From Clostridiales bacterium (GTDB taxonomy: Bacteria; Bacillota; Clostridia; Oscillospirales; Oscillospiraceae): a stretch of 63,727 nt of DNA. The DNA lies in contig JAAYBD010000034.1 of assembly GCA_012719035.1 (NCBI GenBank), positions 1 to 63,727 of the forward strand, given 5' to 3'. The position numbers and the translations under genes were made by a program. Of the stretch, positions 14,847 through 23,135 are shown one piece after another. How positions within the stretch are numbered: the first letter of the stretch is position 1; the number at the start of each line of letters is the position of its first letter. Below the pieces are notes generated by a model, which was given only the letters and a program-made list of their open reading frames with translations, did not search any database and was not told the DNA's origin.

Positions 14847-15697
14847 GTAAATATAAGAAAGAACCCGTAAAACTTGTTCCTGTTCCCTCCCCAAATATTA
14901 TTCCTGAGCGCGATATTGACAAAACGCCTATTTTGGAGGTTTCACACCTTGGCATAGACTTCGGCGGTCTTACTGCGGTCGATGATTTCAATATGGCAAT
15001 AGGCAGAACGGAAATCGCAGGTCTCATAGGTCCTAACGGTGCGGGAAAAACGACCGTTTTTAACCTCCTGACAAAGGTTTATCAGCCTACCCGCGGGACA
15101 ATAATGCTGGACGGCAGGGATACTGCGGGAATGAACACCATCCAAGTCAATAAAATGGGTATTGCCCGAACCTTCCAGAATATCAGGCTTTTCAAAGACC
15201 TTACTGTTCTGGACAATGTCCTTATAGGTCTGCATAACGAAATGGACTATCATCTTCCGAGCGCCGTTTTAAGGCTGCCTTCCTATTGGCGTGCCGAGAG
15301 AATCGCCAAGGAACGCGCTTTGGAGCTTCTTTCCATATTCGACATGCAGGACATGGCTTACGCAAAAGCAGGTTCCCTCCCCTATGGCGCCCAGCGCAGA
15401 CTTGAAATCGTCCGCGCGCTCGGTACAAACCCCGCGCTGCTGCTTCTGGACGAGCCTGCCGCAGGCATGAACCCCTCCGAAACTGCCGAACTCATGGAAA
15501 ACATCAGTAAAATCCGCGATACTTTCCAAATAGCTATCATGCTTATTGAGCACGATATGAATCTTGTTATGGGCATCTGCGAGGGCATCTGTGTTTTGAA
15601 CTACGGCAAAGTAATCGCTAAAGGCTCTCCCGAAGACATCCAGGCAAGCCCGCAGGTCATAGAGGCTTATCTGGGCAAAAAGAAGGAGGATAACTGA
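14843..15697 (+). CDS. livG: Branched-chain amino acid ABC transporter ATP-binding protein
   Basis: ATPase subunit of the importer, 284 residues. An unusual N-terminal stretch of about 28 polar residues precedes the domain. Walker A is GPNGAGKT (63-70), the Q-loop lies in RTFQNIRLF, the signature region is LPYGAQRRLEIVRALG in place of a canonical LSGGQ (normal for LivG), and Walker B is LLLLDEPAAGMNP. The H-loop is IEHDMNLVM. It overlaps livM by four bases and is followed three bases later by livF. Confidence 0.95.
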   Translation: MSKYKKEPVKLVPVPSPNIIPERDIDKTPILEVSHLGIDFGGLTAVDDFNMAIGRTEIAGLIGPNGAGKTTVFNLLTKVYQPTRGTIMLDGRDTAGMNTIQVNKMGIARTFQNIRLFKDLTVLDNVLIGLHNEMDYHLPSAVLRLPSYWRAERIAKERALELLSIFDMQDMAYAKAGSLPYGAQRRLEIVRALGTNPALLLLDEPAAGMNPSETAELMENISKIRDTFQIAIMLIEHDMNLVMGICEGICVLNYGKVIAKGSPEDIQASPQVIEAYLGKKKEDN

Positions 15698-15700
15698 CGT

Positions 15701-16402
15701 ATGCTTAAAGTCGAAAATATCAACGTATATTACGGAAGTATCCATGCCATTAAAGGCGTTTCCTTCGATGTCAACAAAGGCGAAATCGTTACTCTTATCG
15801 GGGCAAACGGTGCCGGGAAGTCCACCATACTCAACACCGTTTCCGGACTTCTCAAAAGCAAAACGGGCTCTGTCACTTTTCTTGGTAACACGATAAGCGG
15901 CATAGTTCCTCACAAAATTGTTACCCGCGGTCTTGCTCAAGTACCGGAAGGACGCAGAGTTTTTCTCAATATGACTGTTGAAGAAAATCTCGAAATGGGT
16001 GCGTTTACGAGAAAATCAAGCGAATTAAGGGATTCTATCGATGACGTATACGAGAGGTTCCCCCGCTTGAAGGAGCGCAGAAAGCAAATCGCAGGCACGC
16101 TTTCCGGCGGTGAGCAGCAAATGCTCGCTATGGGAAGAGCGCTCATGTCAAAGCCCGAACTTCTTATGCTGGATGAGCCCTCAATGGGTCTTGCCCCCCT
16201 GCTTGTTGAGCAGATTTTCGATATAATAAAGGAGCTTAACGCTTTGGGTACGACAATCCTTTTAGTCGAGCAGAATGCGCAGATGGCTCTTTCTATAGCG
16301 GACAGAGGCTATGTTCTTGAAACAGGAAGAATAGTCACCTCCGCAAAAGCAAGTGATCTTCTAAACAACGATGCTGTAAAAAAAGCATATCTTGGTGGTT
16401 AA
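15701..16402 (+). CDS. livF: Branched-chain amino acid ABC transporter ATP-binding protein
   Basis: Second ATPase of the importer, 233 residues, the usual LivF length. Walker A is GANGAGKST (34-42), the Q-loop region is LAQVPEGRRVF, the signature is LSGGEQQMLAMGRAL and Walker B is LMLDEPSMGLAP. The H-loop is LVEQNAQMAL, with Gln where other ABC proteins have His, a known LivF trait. It is the last gene of the operon and a strong terminator follows. Confidence 0.95.
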   Translation: MLKVENINVYYGSIHAIKGVSFDVNKGEIVTLIGANGAGKSTILNTVSGLLKSKTGSVTFLGNTISGIVPHKIVTRGLAQVPEGRRVFLNMTVEENLEMGAFTRKSSELRDSIDDVYERFPRLKERRKQIAGTLSGGEQQMLAMGRALMSKPELLMLDEPSMGLAPLLVEQIFDIIKELNALGTTILLVEQNAQMALSIADRGYVLETGRIVTSAKASDLLNNDAVKKAYLGG

Positions 16403-16411
16403 TCAGAAAAA

Positions 16412-16449
16412 AAGCCCGTCGCACTCAACAGCTTGGGTGCGGCGGGTTT
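16412..16449 (+). terminator. Terminator of the liv operon
   Basis: CCCGTCGCACTC and GGGTGCGGCGGG form a 12-bp stem (two G-U pairs) around AACAGCTT, with an A-run before it and GGGTTTAT after it. It starts about 10 bases past the livF stop. Confidence 0.85.
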
Positions 16450-16455
16450 ATACTA

Positions 16456-16485
16456 TTGACTTGCATATATAAAATGATGTATACT
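16456..16485 (+). promoter_or_regulatory. Promoter of the glycosyltransferase operon
   Basis: TTGACT (16456-16461) and TATACT (16480-16485) are 18 bases apart. Transcription would begin near 16492, which makes the in-frame ATG at 16493 an unlikely start and favours the start at 16568. Confidence 0.7.
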
Positions 16486-16567
16486 CAGCGAGGTGGATTA
16501 TTATGCCATACCTCTATACAGTACCTGCATATCCTGCATTTCTGCAGCAGAAAGGAAGATGCTAAAT

Positions 16568-17662
16568 TTGAATGTTCTCTATCTAATAAACTATGCCGGA
16601 AAAGCAGGAACGGAAAAATATGTTGAAAACCTCATTCGGATTCTTGGCAAAAATAAAATAAACCCGTTTTTTGCTTATAATATAGAGGGTGAACTTTCCC
16701 AAAAGATGAGAGAAGCTTCTGTTCCCTCACTGCAAATAAGCATGGGAAAGCTTTCTGTGTTTTCAGCAGCCAAACGTCTTGCAGAATACTGCCGCGAAAA
16801 CCGAATAGACGTAATTCATGCGCAGTATCCGCGTGAAAATATCATAGCACTGCTTTCAAAACGTTATTACGATACGCCGAAAGTAGTGATGACAAATCAC
16901 CTAACGCTTCGCCTTGAAGGTTTTTCAGGCAAGGTTTGGAGAGCACTAAACAGGCACTTCACTCCAAAAAATCATTGCATCATTGCCGTCTGTAACGAAG
17001 GACGGGATATCATGATAGAAAACGGAGTCATGCCGGAGCGCGTTGAGGTGATATTCAATGGTATTGAACCCGCAGGAAAGCCTATAAAATCTCACTCGAT
17101 CAGAAAAGAACTTGGACTTTCGGACGACTGCTTCATTATGACGATTTTAGCAAGGTTTGCTCCGGAAAAAGGATTGGATTTTCTTCTTGACTCCCTTGCA
17201 GAGCTAAAAAAAATAACGGACAAACCGTTTTGCTGTTTAGTCTGCGGAGACGGAGAGCTTTTCAGTGATATCAAAGATAAAGTTTCGGAGCTTAGTCTTG
17301 AAGGCGAATGCCGGTTGCTCGGCTATCGCACCGATACTAAGGAAATCCTTTTAGGTTCAGACGCATATCTCTGCTCTTCAAGCAAAAATGAAGCTATGAG
17401 CTTTGCAATTTTGGAGGCAATGAATGCAGGCTTGCCGCTTGTAGTAACCGATGTTGGCGGCAACCGCGATCTTGCAGAAACTTTTATCCAGTGCGGTTTT
17501 GTCAGCGAGTACGGAAATACGCGCGATTTTGCGGAAAAAATAAGCCTTCTCATAAACGACAATGCTCTTAGGGATAAATTTTCATCCGCAGCAATCGAGA
17601 AAATTGAAAAGCACTTTGACCTATATAAGCTGGCAGAAGCCGTCTATAATGCTTATAACTGA
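16568..17662 (+). CDS. Glycosyltransferase family 4-like protein
   Basis: A GT-B retaining glycosyltransferase of about 364 residues. The N-terminal half begins MNVLYLINYAGKAGTEKYV with the acceptor-side GG-like loop. The C-terminal half carries ILARFAPEKGLDFLLDSL, VCGDGEL and the EX7E-type donor site SSKNEAMSFAILEAMNAGLPLV. I chose TTG 16568 because AAAGGAAG lies nine bases before it and the promoter puts the RNA start near 16492; ATG 16559 is possible. It probably adds a sugar to a cell-surface polymer, since an O-antigen-ligase-like gene lies in the same operon. The sugar is unknown. Confidence 0.85.
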   Translation: MNVLYLINYAGKAGTEKYVENLIRILGKNKINPFFAYNIEGELSQKMREASVPSLQISMGKLSVFSAAKRLAEYCRENRIDVIHAQYPRENIIALLSKRYYDTPKVVMTNHLTLRLEGFSGKVWRALNRHFTPKNHCIIAVCNEGRDIMIENGVMPERVEVIFNGIEPAGKPIKSHSIRKELGLSDDCFIMTILARFAPEKGLDFLLDSLAELKKITDKPFCCLVCGDGELFSDIKDKVSELSLEGECRLLGYRTDTKEILLGSDAYLCSSSKNEAMSFAILEAMNAGLPLVVTDVGGNRDLAETFIQCGFVSEYGNTRDFAEKISLLINDNALRDKFSSAAIEKIEKHFDLYKLAEAVYNAYN

Positions 17663-17687
17663 ATTTAGCTGAAAGAAGGATACAGAA

Positions 17688-18170
17688 ATGGTAGACAAAA
17701 ACGGAAAACTTTTCGGAAAGATCAATCTAATTGATTTCATCATCGTCCTAATCCTCATAGCCCTCGTAGCATTTGTGGTATTCAAATTCATCGGCAGAAA
17801 CGATAACGATACCGCCCTAACTCAGGTTCGTATGAGCTTTTATTCTGATGAAGTACCAGAATTTGTAGTCGATGCTCTTGAAGAAGGAACAAGCGTACTT
17901 GATTCCGGTGAGGATGTCACTCTCGGCACTCTCGAAAGCTTTAAATCCGGCGCTCCTCTTGGCTTTGAAACCGACACGGACGGTGAGATAAAAGCCGTTA
18001 CGAGAAAAGGATATAAATCACTTTCCCTGAACGTACTTGCAAATGCCGAGATGACTGAACACGGCGTTAAAATAGGCGGTGTCCTCTACGGTGTTGGTCA
18101 TACGCTCACAATATATGCGGGAAAAGCAAAGATTTATATTAAAGTCAGTGCCATCCAGCCTGTCGCTTAA
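17688..18170 (+). CDS. DUF4330 family membrane-anchored protein
   Basis: The 160-residue protein has a short cytoplasmic start (MVDKNGKLFGKINLID), one transmembrane helix at about residues 17-36, and an extracytoplasmic domain with the pattern of DUF4330. The family has no proven function. It lies between a glycosyltransferase and an O-antigen-ligase-like protein with short gaps, so a role in surface polysaccharide assembly or export is a fair guess from context only. Confidence 0.8.
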   Translation: MVDKNGKLFGKINLIDFIIVLILIALVAFVVFKFIGRNDNDTALTQVRMSFYSDEVPEFVVDALEEGTSVLDSGEDVTLGTLESFKSGAPLGFETDTDGEIKAVTRKGYKSLSLNVLANAEMTEHGVKIGGVLYGVGHTLTIYAGKAKIYIKVSAIQPVA

Positions 18171-18204
18171 CCCCCAAAAAATCCTATGAAAGTGGGGTGG
18201 CTTT

Positions 18205-19740
18205 GTGCTTTCCTCAAGTATTTTGGGCAAAACCTATGATATCTGGCTACAAAGCGCGGCGTTTGCCTTTCTGCAAACGATATTCAGGGCTTTCAGCCGG
18301 TCGTTTTCAAATAGTGCTATCGTCCACTTTTTTGTAAGAGAAAGCCGCGTTGAACCTATTTATCGGCAATCGCTTTTCGCACGTATATTCAAAGCAATTC
18401 TTGATTTTATCATATGTCTCTTGAAACGGCTGTTTGCCGCAATATTTAGGGCATCAGAGGGCAGCGTTACATCATCCTTTATCAATCGTTTTGTAAAAGG
18501 TTCGTTTTTTATAAATTTTGAAACAATACTCGGCGGTTTTATCTGTCTCATGTTCATAATCCCGCATGATTATTGGTCAAACACCTTTGCTATTCTTGCC
18601 TCTTTGGGACTTTTTGCACTGTATCTTTTGATGGTCGGCGCCGGGAAAAGAAAAACCTATTATCTGCATGATTTAGGCTTTCCCATTCTTCTTTTTGTGT
18701 TTGCATGTGTATTTAGTCTCGCATTCAGCTCTGCAAGGAGCGACAGCTTCCGCGTCCTGTTGTTTTACATCACTTCCCTGCTGTTCTTTTATGTTATTTC
18801 CGCTGATATCACAACAAGGGAACGCATGATGAAGCTTCTTGGCTTTATTTATATCGCTGTGGTGATTTCCGCCTTATACGCAATATATCAGCGCTTTACG
18901 GGAGTTGATGTAAGCGCAAGCCTGACTGACCTTGAAATTAACAAGGGAGTTCCCGGCAGAGTTTACGGAACTCTCGGAAATCCGAACAATTACGCGGAAT
19001 TCTTGGTCATCATGACGCCGCTTTCTGCCGTTTTCGCGTCCAACGTCAAGCGCACATGGATGAGGGTTCCTCTTTGCATGGGAGTAGCTTTCCCCTTCAT
19101 AGCCCTCCTTATGACTTATTCCCGTTCATGCTGGATATCTATGCTTTTAGCCTGCGCTGTCTTTGTTTATTACGCAAACAAAAAGCTTATTCCTGCATTT
19201 CTGCTCATCTGCATTGCTGCTTTTCCTTTCCTTCCCGATAGTGTTATGGTACGCATAGCAAGTCTGTTCAACACAGAAGATTCTTCAAATATGTTCAGGG
19301 TCTATGTATGGACAGGCACCATCGGAATCGTGCGGGATTATATATTTACAGGAATAGGTTTAGGCCCCGAAAGTTTTGCGGCTGTATATCCCGCTTACGC
19401 CCACCATAAAGCGTTAGTCGGTGCGCCGCACAGTCATATGGTCTACATGGAACTTGTTGTCGAGCTTGGCATTCTTGGTTTTTTATCTTTTATGTGGTTC
19501 ATGCTAAGGCTTTGGAAAGATTCCGCCTGCTCACTTCTAAGAACTTCCGATAAAACTACAAAGTTCGTCCTTATCGCCTGTATATCCAGCCTTATCGGAA
19601 TCGCCTTTGCTTTCGGTGTCGAATATGTCTGGTACTATCCCCGAACATTCTTTGCATACTTTATACTTGCAGGGATAGCCACGGCGGCTATTAAAATGGC
19701 AAGGCAAAACCAAGTTGGCAGTTATATGGAAGGGGAATAA
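18205..19740 (+). CDS. O-antigen ligase/polymerase-like membrane protein
   Basis: A 511-residue protein with roughly 10-12 hydrophobic helices from about residue 110 on. The core has the Wzy_C features: TLGNPNNYAEFLVIMTPL, YSRSCWISML and a long outer loop with GIGLGPESFAAVYPAYAHHKALVGAPHSHMVYMELVVELG (given as a region near residues 385-425), where the conserved H-x-H-N-like residues lie. The 110-residue N-terminal part is basic and unusual for the family. The gene probably polymerises or ligates a lipid-linked glycan made with the upstream glycosyltransferase. The start is GTG 18205 behind AAAGTGGGGTGG. Confidence 0.82.
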   Translation: MLSSSILGKTYDIWLQSAAFAFLQTIFRAFSRSFSNSAIVHFFVRESRVEPIYRQSLFARIFKAILDFIICLLKRLFAAIFRASEGSVTSSFINRFVKGSFFINFETILGGFICLMFIIPHDYWSNTFAILASLGLFALYLLMVGAGKRKTYYLHDLGFPILLFVFACVFSLAFSSARSDSFRVLLFYITSLLFFYVISADITTRERMMKLLGFIYIAVVISALYAIYQRFTGVDVSASLTDLEINKGVPGRVYGTLGNPNNYAEFLVIMTPLSAVFASNVKRTWMRVPLCMGVAFPFIALLMTYSRSCWISMLLACAVFVYYANKKLIPAFLLICIAAFPFLPDSVMVRIASLFNTEDSSNMFRVYVWTGTIGIVRDYIFTGIGLGPESFAAVYPAYAHHKALVGAPHSHMVYMELVVELGILGFLSFMWFMLRLWKDSACSLLRTSDKTTKFVLIACISSLIGIAFAFGVEYVWYYPRTFFAYFILAGIATAAIKMARQNQVGSYMEGE

Positions 19741-19743
19741 AAT

Positions 19744-20256
19744 GTGAGAGACGATAAAATACAAAAATTAGTGTGGGCGGGACTATTCACTGCGCTGACA
19801 ACAGTTGCAACAATAGCTATTCCAATCCCCTCACCTACCGGCGGCTACGTTCACGCGGGCGACGCTCTTGTAATTCTCAGCGCATTTTTGCTTGGCCCTG
19901 CTTGGGGAGCTGTTGCTGCGGGACTTGGTTCTGCTTTAGCAGATATCTTCACGCACCATATCGTATTCGCACCCGTAACGCTGATAATCAAAGCGCTGAT
20001 GGCGCTTTCAGCAGGAGCCATACTTCGGCGTGCTAAAAATAAAAGCTCTATAAAGTCGGCAGTATTGGGAAGCGTTATTGCTGAGCTTATAATGGTTGCG
20101 GGGTACTTTGCTTTTGAAGCAGTATTTCTCGGTTTGGGTTGGGGCGCTATTGCGGGAGTCCTTCCAAACTGCATACAGGCAGTATTCGGAGCGGTTGCAG
20201 GAACAGCCCTGTTCTATGCTCTGCTGCGCATCCCCTACGTAAAAAAGACATTTTAG
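19744..20256 (+). CDS. ECF transporter S component
   Basis: A small membrane protein of 170 residues with six predicted helices, typical of the substrate-binding S component of energy-coupling-factor importers. The ALFTALTTVATIAIPIPSPTGGYVHAGD region at the start (residues 11-38) and LLGPAWGAVAAGLGSALADI are typical of the family (compare PdxU and HmpT-like members). It binds a vitamin-like substrate and works with shared EcfA/EcfT subunits, which are not in this window. GTG 19744 starts four bases after the ligase-like gene. The substrate cannot be read from the sequence. Confidence 0.85.
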   Translation: MRDDKIQKLVWAGLFTALTTVATIAIPIPSPTGGYVHAGDALVILSAFLLGPAWGAVAAGLGSALADIFTHHIVFAPVTLIIKALMALSAGAILRRAKNKSSIKSAVLGSVIAELIMVAGYFAFEAVFLGLGWGAIAGVLPNCIQAVFGAVAGTALFYALLRIPYVKKTF

Positions 20257-20283
20257 CATACAAAAGATTTTAGGAGTTATTTC

Positions 20284-21879
20284 ATGATTACAGTTGAAAA
20301 TCTTTCCCTTCAGTTCGGCGGACAAAAACTATTTGACAGGGTTGACCTACAATTCACAGCAGGAAACTGCTACGGTATTATAGGGGCAAACGGCGCAGGC
20401 AAGTCTACCTTTTTGAAGATATTGTCGGGTGAGCTTACAAACTATGAAGGAAGCGTCACCGTTGATAAAAAGAGCCGTATGTCCGTCCTGAAACAGGACC
20501 AAAATATGTACGATGAATATAGCGTTATGGACACTGTCATCATGGGCAACAAGCGCCTATACGAATGCGGCAAGGAAAAGGACGCTATATATGATAAGCC
20601 GGATTTCTCCGATGAGGACGGGATCCGCGCGGCGGAACTTGAGGAAGAATATGCGGAGCTTGGCGGCTGGGAGTCGGAAAGTGAGGCTTCCCGCATTCTT
20701 CAGGGCTTGGGCATCTCGACAGACCTGCATTACTGCGGTATGTCGGAACTCGAAGGCCGGCAAAAGGTCAAGGTACTGCTTGCACAGGCACTTTTCGGAC
20801 ATCCGGACATCATTCTTCTTGACGAGCCCACAAACAACCTTGATCTTACCTCCGTAGTTTGGCTTGAGGATTTTCTGCTCGATTATGACGGCACTGTTTT
20901 GGTTGTTTCCCATGACCGCTATTTCTTAAATACCGTATGTACCCACATCGTTGATATTGACTACGGCAAAATTAAAATGTATGTCGGTAACTACGACTTC
21001 TGGTATGAGTCAAGCCAACTTATGCAGCGCCTCATCAAGGATCAAAACAAAAAGGCTGAACAGAAAATTCAAGAACTGCAGAACTTTATCGCGCGTTTCT
21101 CCGCAAACAAGTCAAAATCCCGTCAGGCAACAAGCCGCCGCAAGCTTCTTGACAAGCTCACGGTTGAGGAAATGCCGGCATCTTCCCGCCGCTATCCCTG
21201 GGTCGGCTTTAAGGCGGAGCGCGAACCCGGTAAGGACAGGCTTTTTGTCAAGGACGTAAGTAAGACTGTCGACGGGGTAAAAGTGCTGAATAAAGTCAGC
21301 TTCATCATGGGCAAGGATGATAAAATTGCGCTTATCGGAAAAAATGAGATTGCAATAACCACTCTGTTTAAGATATTAGCCGGCGAAATGGAACCGGATG
21401 AGGGTGAAGTCAAGTGGGGCGTTTCAACAACTCAGGCTTACTTCCCTAAAGACAACGGAGCTTATTTTGACAACTGCGACCTTGATATCATGGATTGGAT
21501 GCGCCAATTTTCCGAGGACAAGCGTGAAAGTTATCTGCGTACCTTCCTTGGAAGAATGCTTTTTTCCAACGATGATGTTTATAAGAAAGTCAATGTCCTC
21601 TCCGGAGGTGAAAAAGTACGCTGCATGCTGAGTAAAATGATGCTTTCGGGCGCCAATGTTCTCATGTTTGACCAGCCTACAAACCATCTCGATCTTGAGA
21701 GTATCGCAGCTCTAAACAATGGAATGGACGCATTTGAGTATAACATCATCTTCTCAAGCCACGACCACCAGCTTACGCAAACAGTTGCAAACCGCATAAT
21801 CGAGCTTACCGAGGACGGATGCATTGATCGTCTTTGCACCTATGATGAGTATATGAACATCATGGATAAAAAGGAATAA
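20284..21879 (+). CDS. ABC-F family ATPase, second site degenerate
   Basis: A soluble 531-residue protein with two ABC ATPase domains and no membrane part, as in ABC-F translation factors (YkpA/YbiT-like). Domain 1 has Walker A GANGAGKST (34-42), Walker B LLDEPTNNLD and H-loop VVSHDRYFL, but the signature reads LEGRQKVKV. The linker (about residues 245-300) is rich in Lys, Arg and Gln and fits the P-site tRNA interaction motif. Domain 2 has a broken Walker A, GKNEIAITT (352-360), without the catalytic Lys, and Walker B FDQPTNHLD with Gln464 in place of the catalytic Glu. Its signature LSGGEKVRC is intact. ABC-F proteins act on stalled ribosomes or give antibiotic resistance; this one looks like a housekeeping type. 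Confidence 0.9.
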   Translation: MITVENLSLQFGGQKLFDRVDLQFTAGNCYGIIGANGAGKSTFLKILSGELTNYEGSVTVDKKSRMSVLKQDQNMYDEYSVMDTVIMGNKRLYECGKEKDAIYDKPDFSDEDGIRAAELEEEYAELGGWESESEASRILQGLGISTDLHYCGMSELEGRQKVKVLLAQALFGHPDIILLDEPTNNLDLTSVVWLEDFLLDYDGTVLVVSHDRYFLNTVCTHIVDIDYGKIKMYVGNYDFWYESSQLMQRLIKDQNKKAEQKIQELQNFIARFSANKSKSRQATSRRKLLDKLTVEEMPASSRRYPWVGFKAEREPGKDRLFVKDVSKTVDGVKVLNKVSFIMGKDDKIALIGKNEIAITTLFKILAGEMEPDEGEVKWGVSTTQAYFPKDNGAYFDNCDLDIMDWMRQFSEDKRESYLRTFLGRMLFSNDDVYKKVNVLSGGEKVRCMLSKMMLSGANVLMFDQPTNHLDLESIAALNNGMDAFEYNIIFSSHDHQLTQTVANRIIELTEDGCIDRLCTYDEYMNIMDKKE

Positions 21880-21918
21880 TTTTTTATAGCATCAGTTAAT
21901 CGGATATACTATCAACAA

Positions 21919-21954
21919 AAAATCGGCTTCTCGAATGAGAAGCCGATTTTCTTT
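21919..21954 (+). terminator. Terminator after the ABC-F gene
   Basis: AAAATCGGCTTCTC (21919-21932) and its exact complement (21937-21950) form a 14-bp stem with the loop GAAT, followed by CTTT. The A- and T-rich ends allow use from both strands. Confidence 0.9.
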
Positions 21955-22107
21955 AGAACAAGCGATATGAATATTATAAGTGCCTTTGCCCATCCATTCT
22001 TGAACAAAAGCCAGATAACCCATGCCAACACAAAGGACGAACAACTTACTTGGACTGATGCAACTTAAAAAAAAGCATACAGTTTACAAGCAGACTAAGC
22101 CGATATG

Positions 22108-22389
22108 TTATGCCTGTTCTTCTCTCATCTTTGCGAAACACTCGCTGCAATAAACAGGTCTGTCGGACTTAGGCTCGAAAGGAACTTTTGCTTCCTTGCC
22201 GCAAGAAGCACAGGTTGCTGTGAAATACTCGCGGGGACCACGGGCTACGTTCTTTCTTGTGTCACGACAAGTTTTGCAGCGCTGGGGCTCATTCTGGAAA
22301 CCACGCTCCGCATAAAATTCCTGCTCACCTGCAGTGAACACGAACTCCTTACCGCATTCCTTACATACTAAAGTTTTGTCTTCGAACAT
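22108..22389 (-). CDS. Zinc-ribbon protein
   Basis: A 93-residue protein with three CxxC pairs: CKECG (from residue 9), CKTCR (near 38) and CASCG plus CSEC further on. This gives one zinc ribbon split over the first half and another in the second. The pattern with FVFTAGEQEFYAERGF and PQRCKTCR matches the zf-trcl/CxxC_CXXC_SSSS group found in many Firmicutes. The function is unknown. It lies just past the sigma factor gene on the same strand and starts behind AGAGAGGA. Confidence 0.85.
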   Translation of the reverse strand: MFEDKTLVCKECGKEFVFTAGEQEFYAERGFQNEPQRCKTCRDTRKNVARGPREYFTATCASCGKEAKVPFEPKSDRPVYCSECFAKMREEQA

Positions 22390-22439
22390 GTTGAATCCTC
22401 TCTTTGAAAAAAACTTACCCTTGTGGGCATCTATTGCGA

Positions 22440-23060
22440 TCAGCTATCGCTGGTATCGCTGAGATAAAGATTGTGCGCAAGCTTACGTCTAATGCGCTGT
22501 ACGGCATTGTCAACGGATTTTTCAGTTCTTCCGCAGACCTCCGCAATTTCGGAGTATGAAAGCCCGCTGAGGTAAAGGTTTAATATTTCGCTTTCAAACT
22601 TTGACAAACACCGTGAATAGGTTTGGATGATCTCATCGGCGCTCTCTCTTGCCAGCACCTGTTCCTCAGGGGTACGCCTATAAACTTCGCCGTAAGCAAC
22701 CGCATTGGACTTGCTTTCATCTGAGAGGACATCGTCAAACGACACCATATCGTTCAAAGGTTCGTGCTTCTTGCGCGAGGCGGTTTTGATAGCCGAGTAA
22801 ATGCGCCTTTTAACGCAGATCTCAGCGTAAGTTTTAAATGAAGTGTTCATGGAAAGATCGAATTCGCGTATCGCGGACAGAAGACCAAGCATGCCTTCCT
22901 GAATGAGGTCTTCACCGTCACCGCCGACCAAAAAGAAAGGTCTTGAGCAAATTTTGACCAAACGAGTATAGCGCAATGCGAGCTGTTCCTCTGCGACTTT
23001 GTCGCCGGATTCTGTCAAGCACAATAATTCGTTATCACTGAGATTAGAATAAATTTCCAT
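22440..23060 (-). CDS. SigH-like RNA polymerase sigma factor
   Basis: A 206-residue sigma-70 family factor. Region 2 includes FFLVGGDGEDLIQEGMLGLLSAIREFD and KTYAEICVKRRI, followed by IKTASRKKHEPLNDMVSFD. Region 4 is ILNLYLSGLSYSEIAEVCGRTEKSVDNAVQRIRRKL. This matches sporulation sigma H of Bacillus and Clostridia better than group 1 sigma factors. I chose ATG 23060 because a promoter with its -10 at 23098-23093 puts the RNA start near 23086, so the in-frame GTG at 23087 would have no leader. It would drive early sporulation or stationary-phase genes. The gene follows glmM. Confidence 0.85.
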   Translation of the reverse strand: MEIYSNLSDNELLCLTESGDKVAEEQLALRYTRLVKICSRPFFLVGGDGEDLIQEGMLGLLSAIREFDLSMNTSFKTYAEICVKRRIYSAIKTASRKKHEPLNDMVSFDDVLSDESKSNAVAYGEVYRRTPEEQVLARESADEIIQTYSRCLSKFESEILNLYLSGLSYSEIAEVCGRTEKSVDNAVQRIRRKLAHNLYLSDTSDS

Positions 23061-23092
23061 AATACCGATCCATCTATTCCTAAACACTTACA

Positions 23093-23121
23093 AGTATAGT
23101 ATATTTTTTACAAAAAGTCAA
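23093..23121 (-). promoter_or_regulatory. Promoter of the sigma factor gene
   Basis: On the minus strand TTGACT (23121-23116) and TATACT (23098-23093) are 17 bases apart, inside the short gap after glmM. The sigma factor therefore has its own vegetative-type promoter in addition to any readthrough from the ruv-glmM genes. Confidence 0.75.
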
Positions 23122-23135
23122 GTTCATTCCACTTA

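Noticed and set aside
18205-18540. N-terminal 110 residues of the O-antigen-ligase-like protein as a separate gene
   Set aside because: The frame is continuous, GTG 18205 has a good ribosome binding site, and there is no stop or second site before the membrane part.
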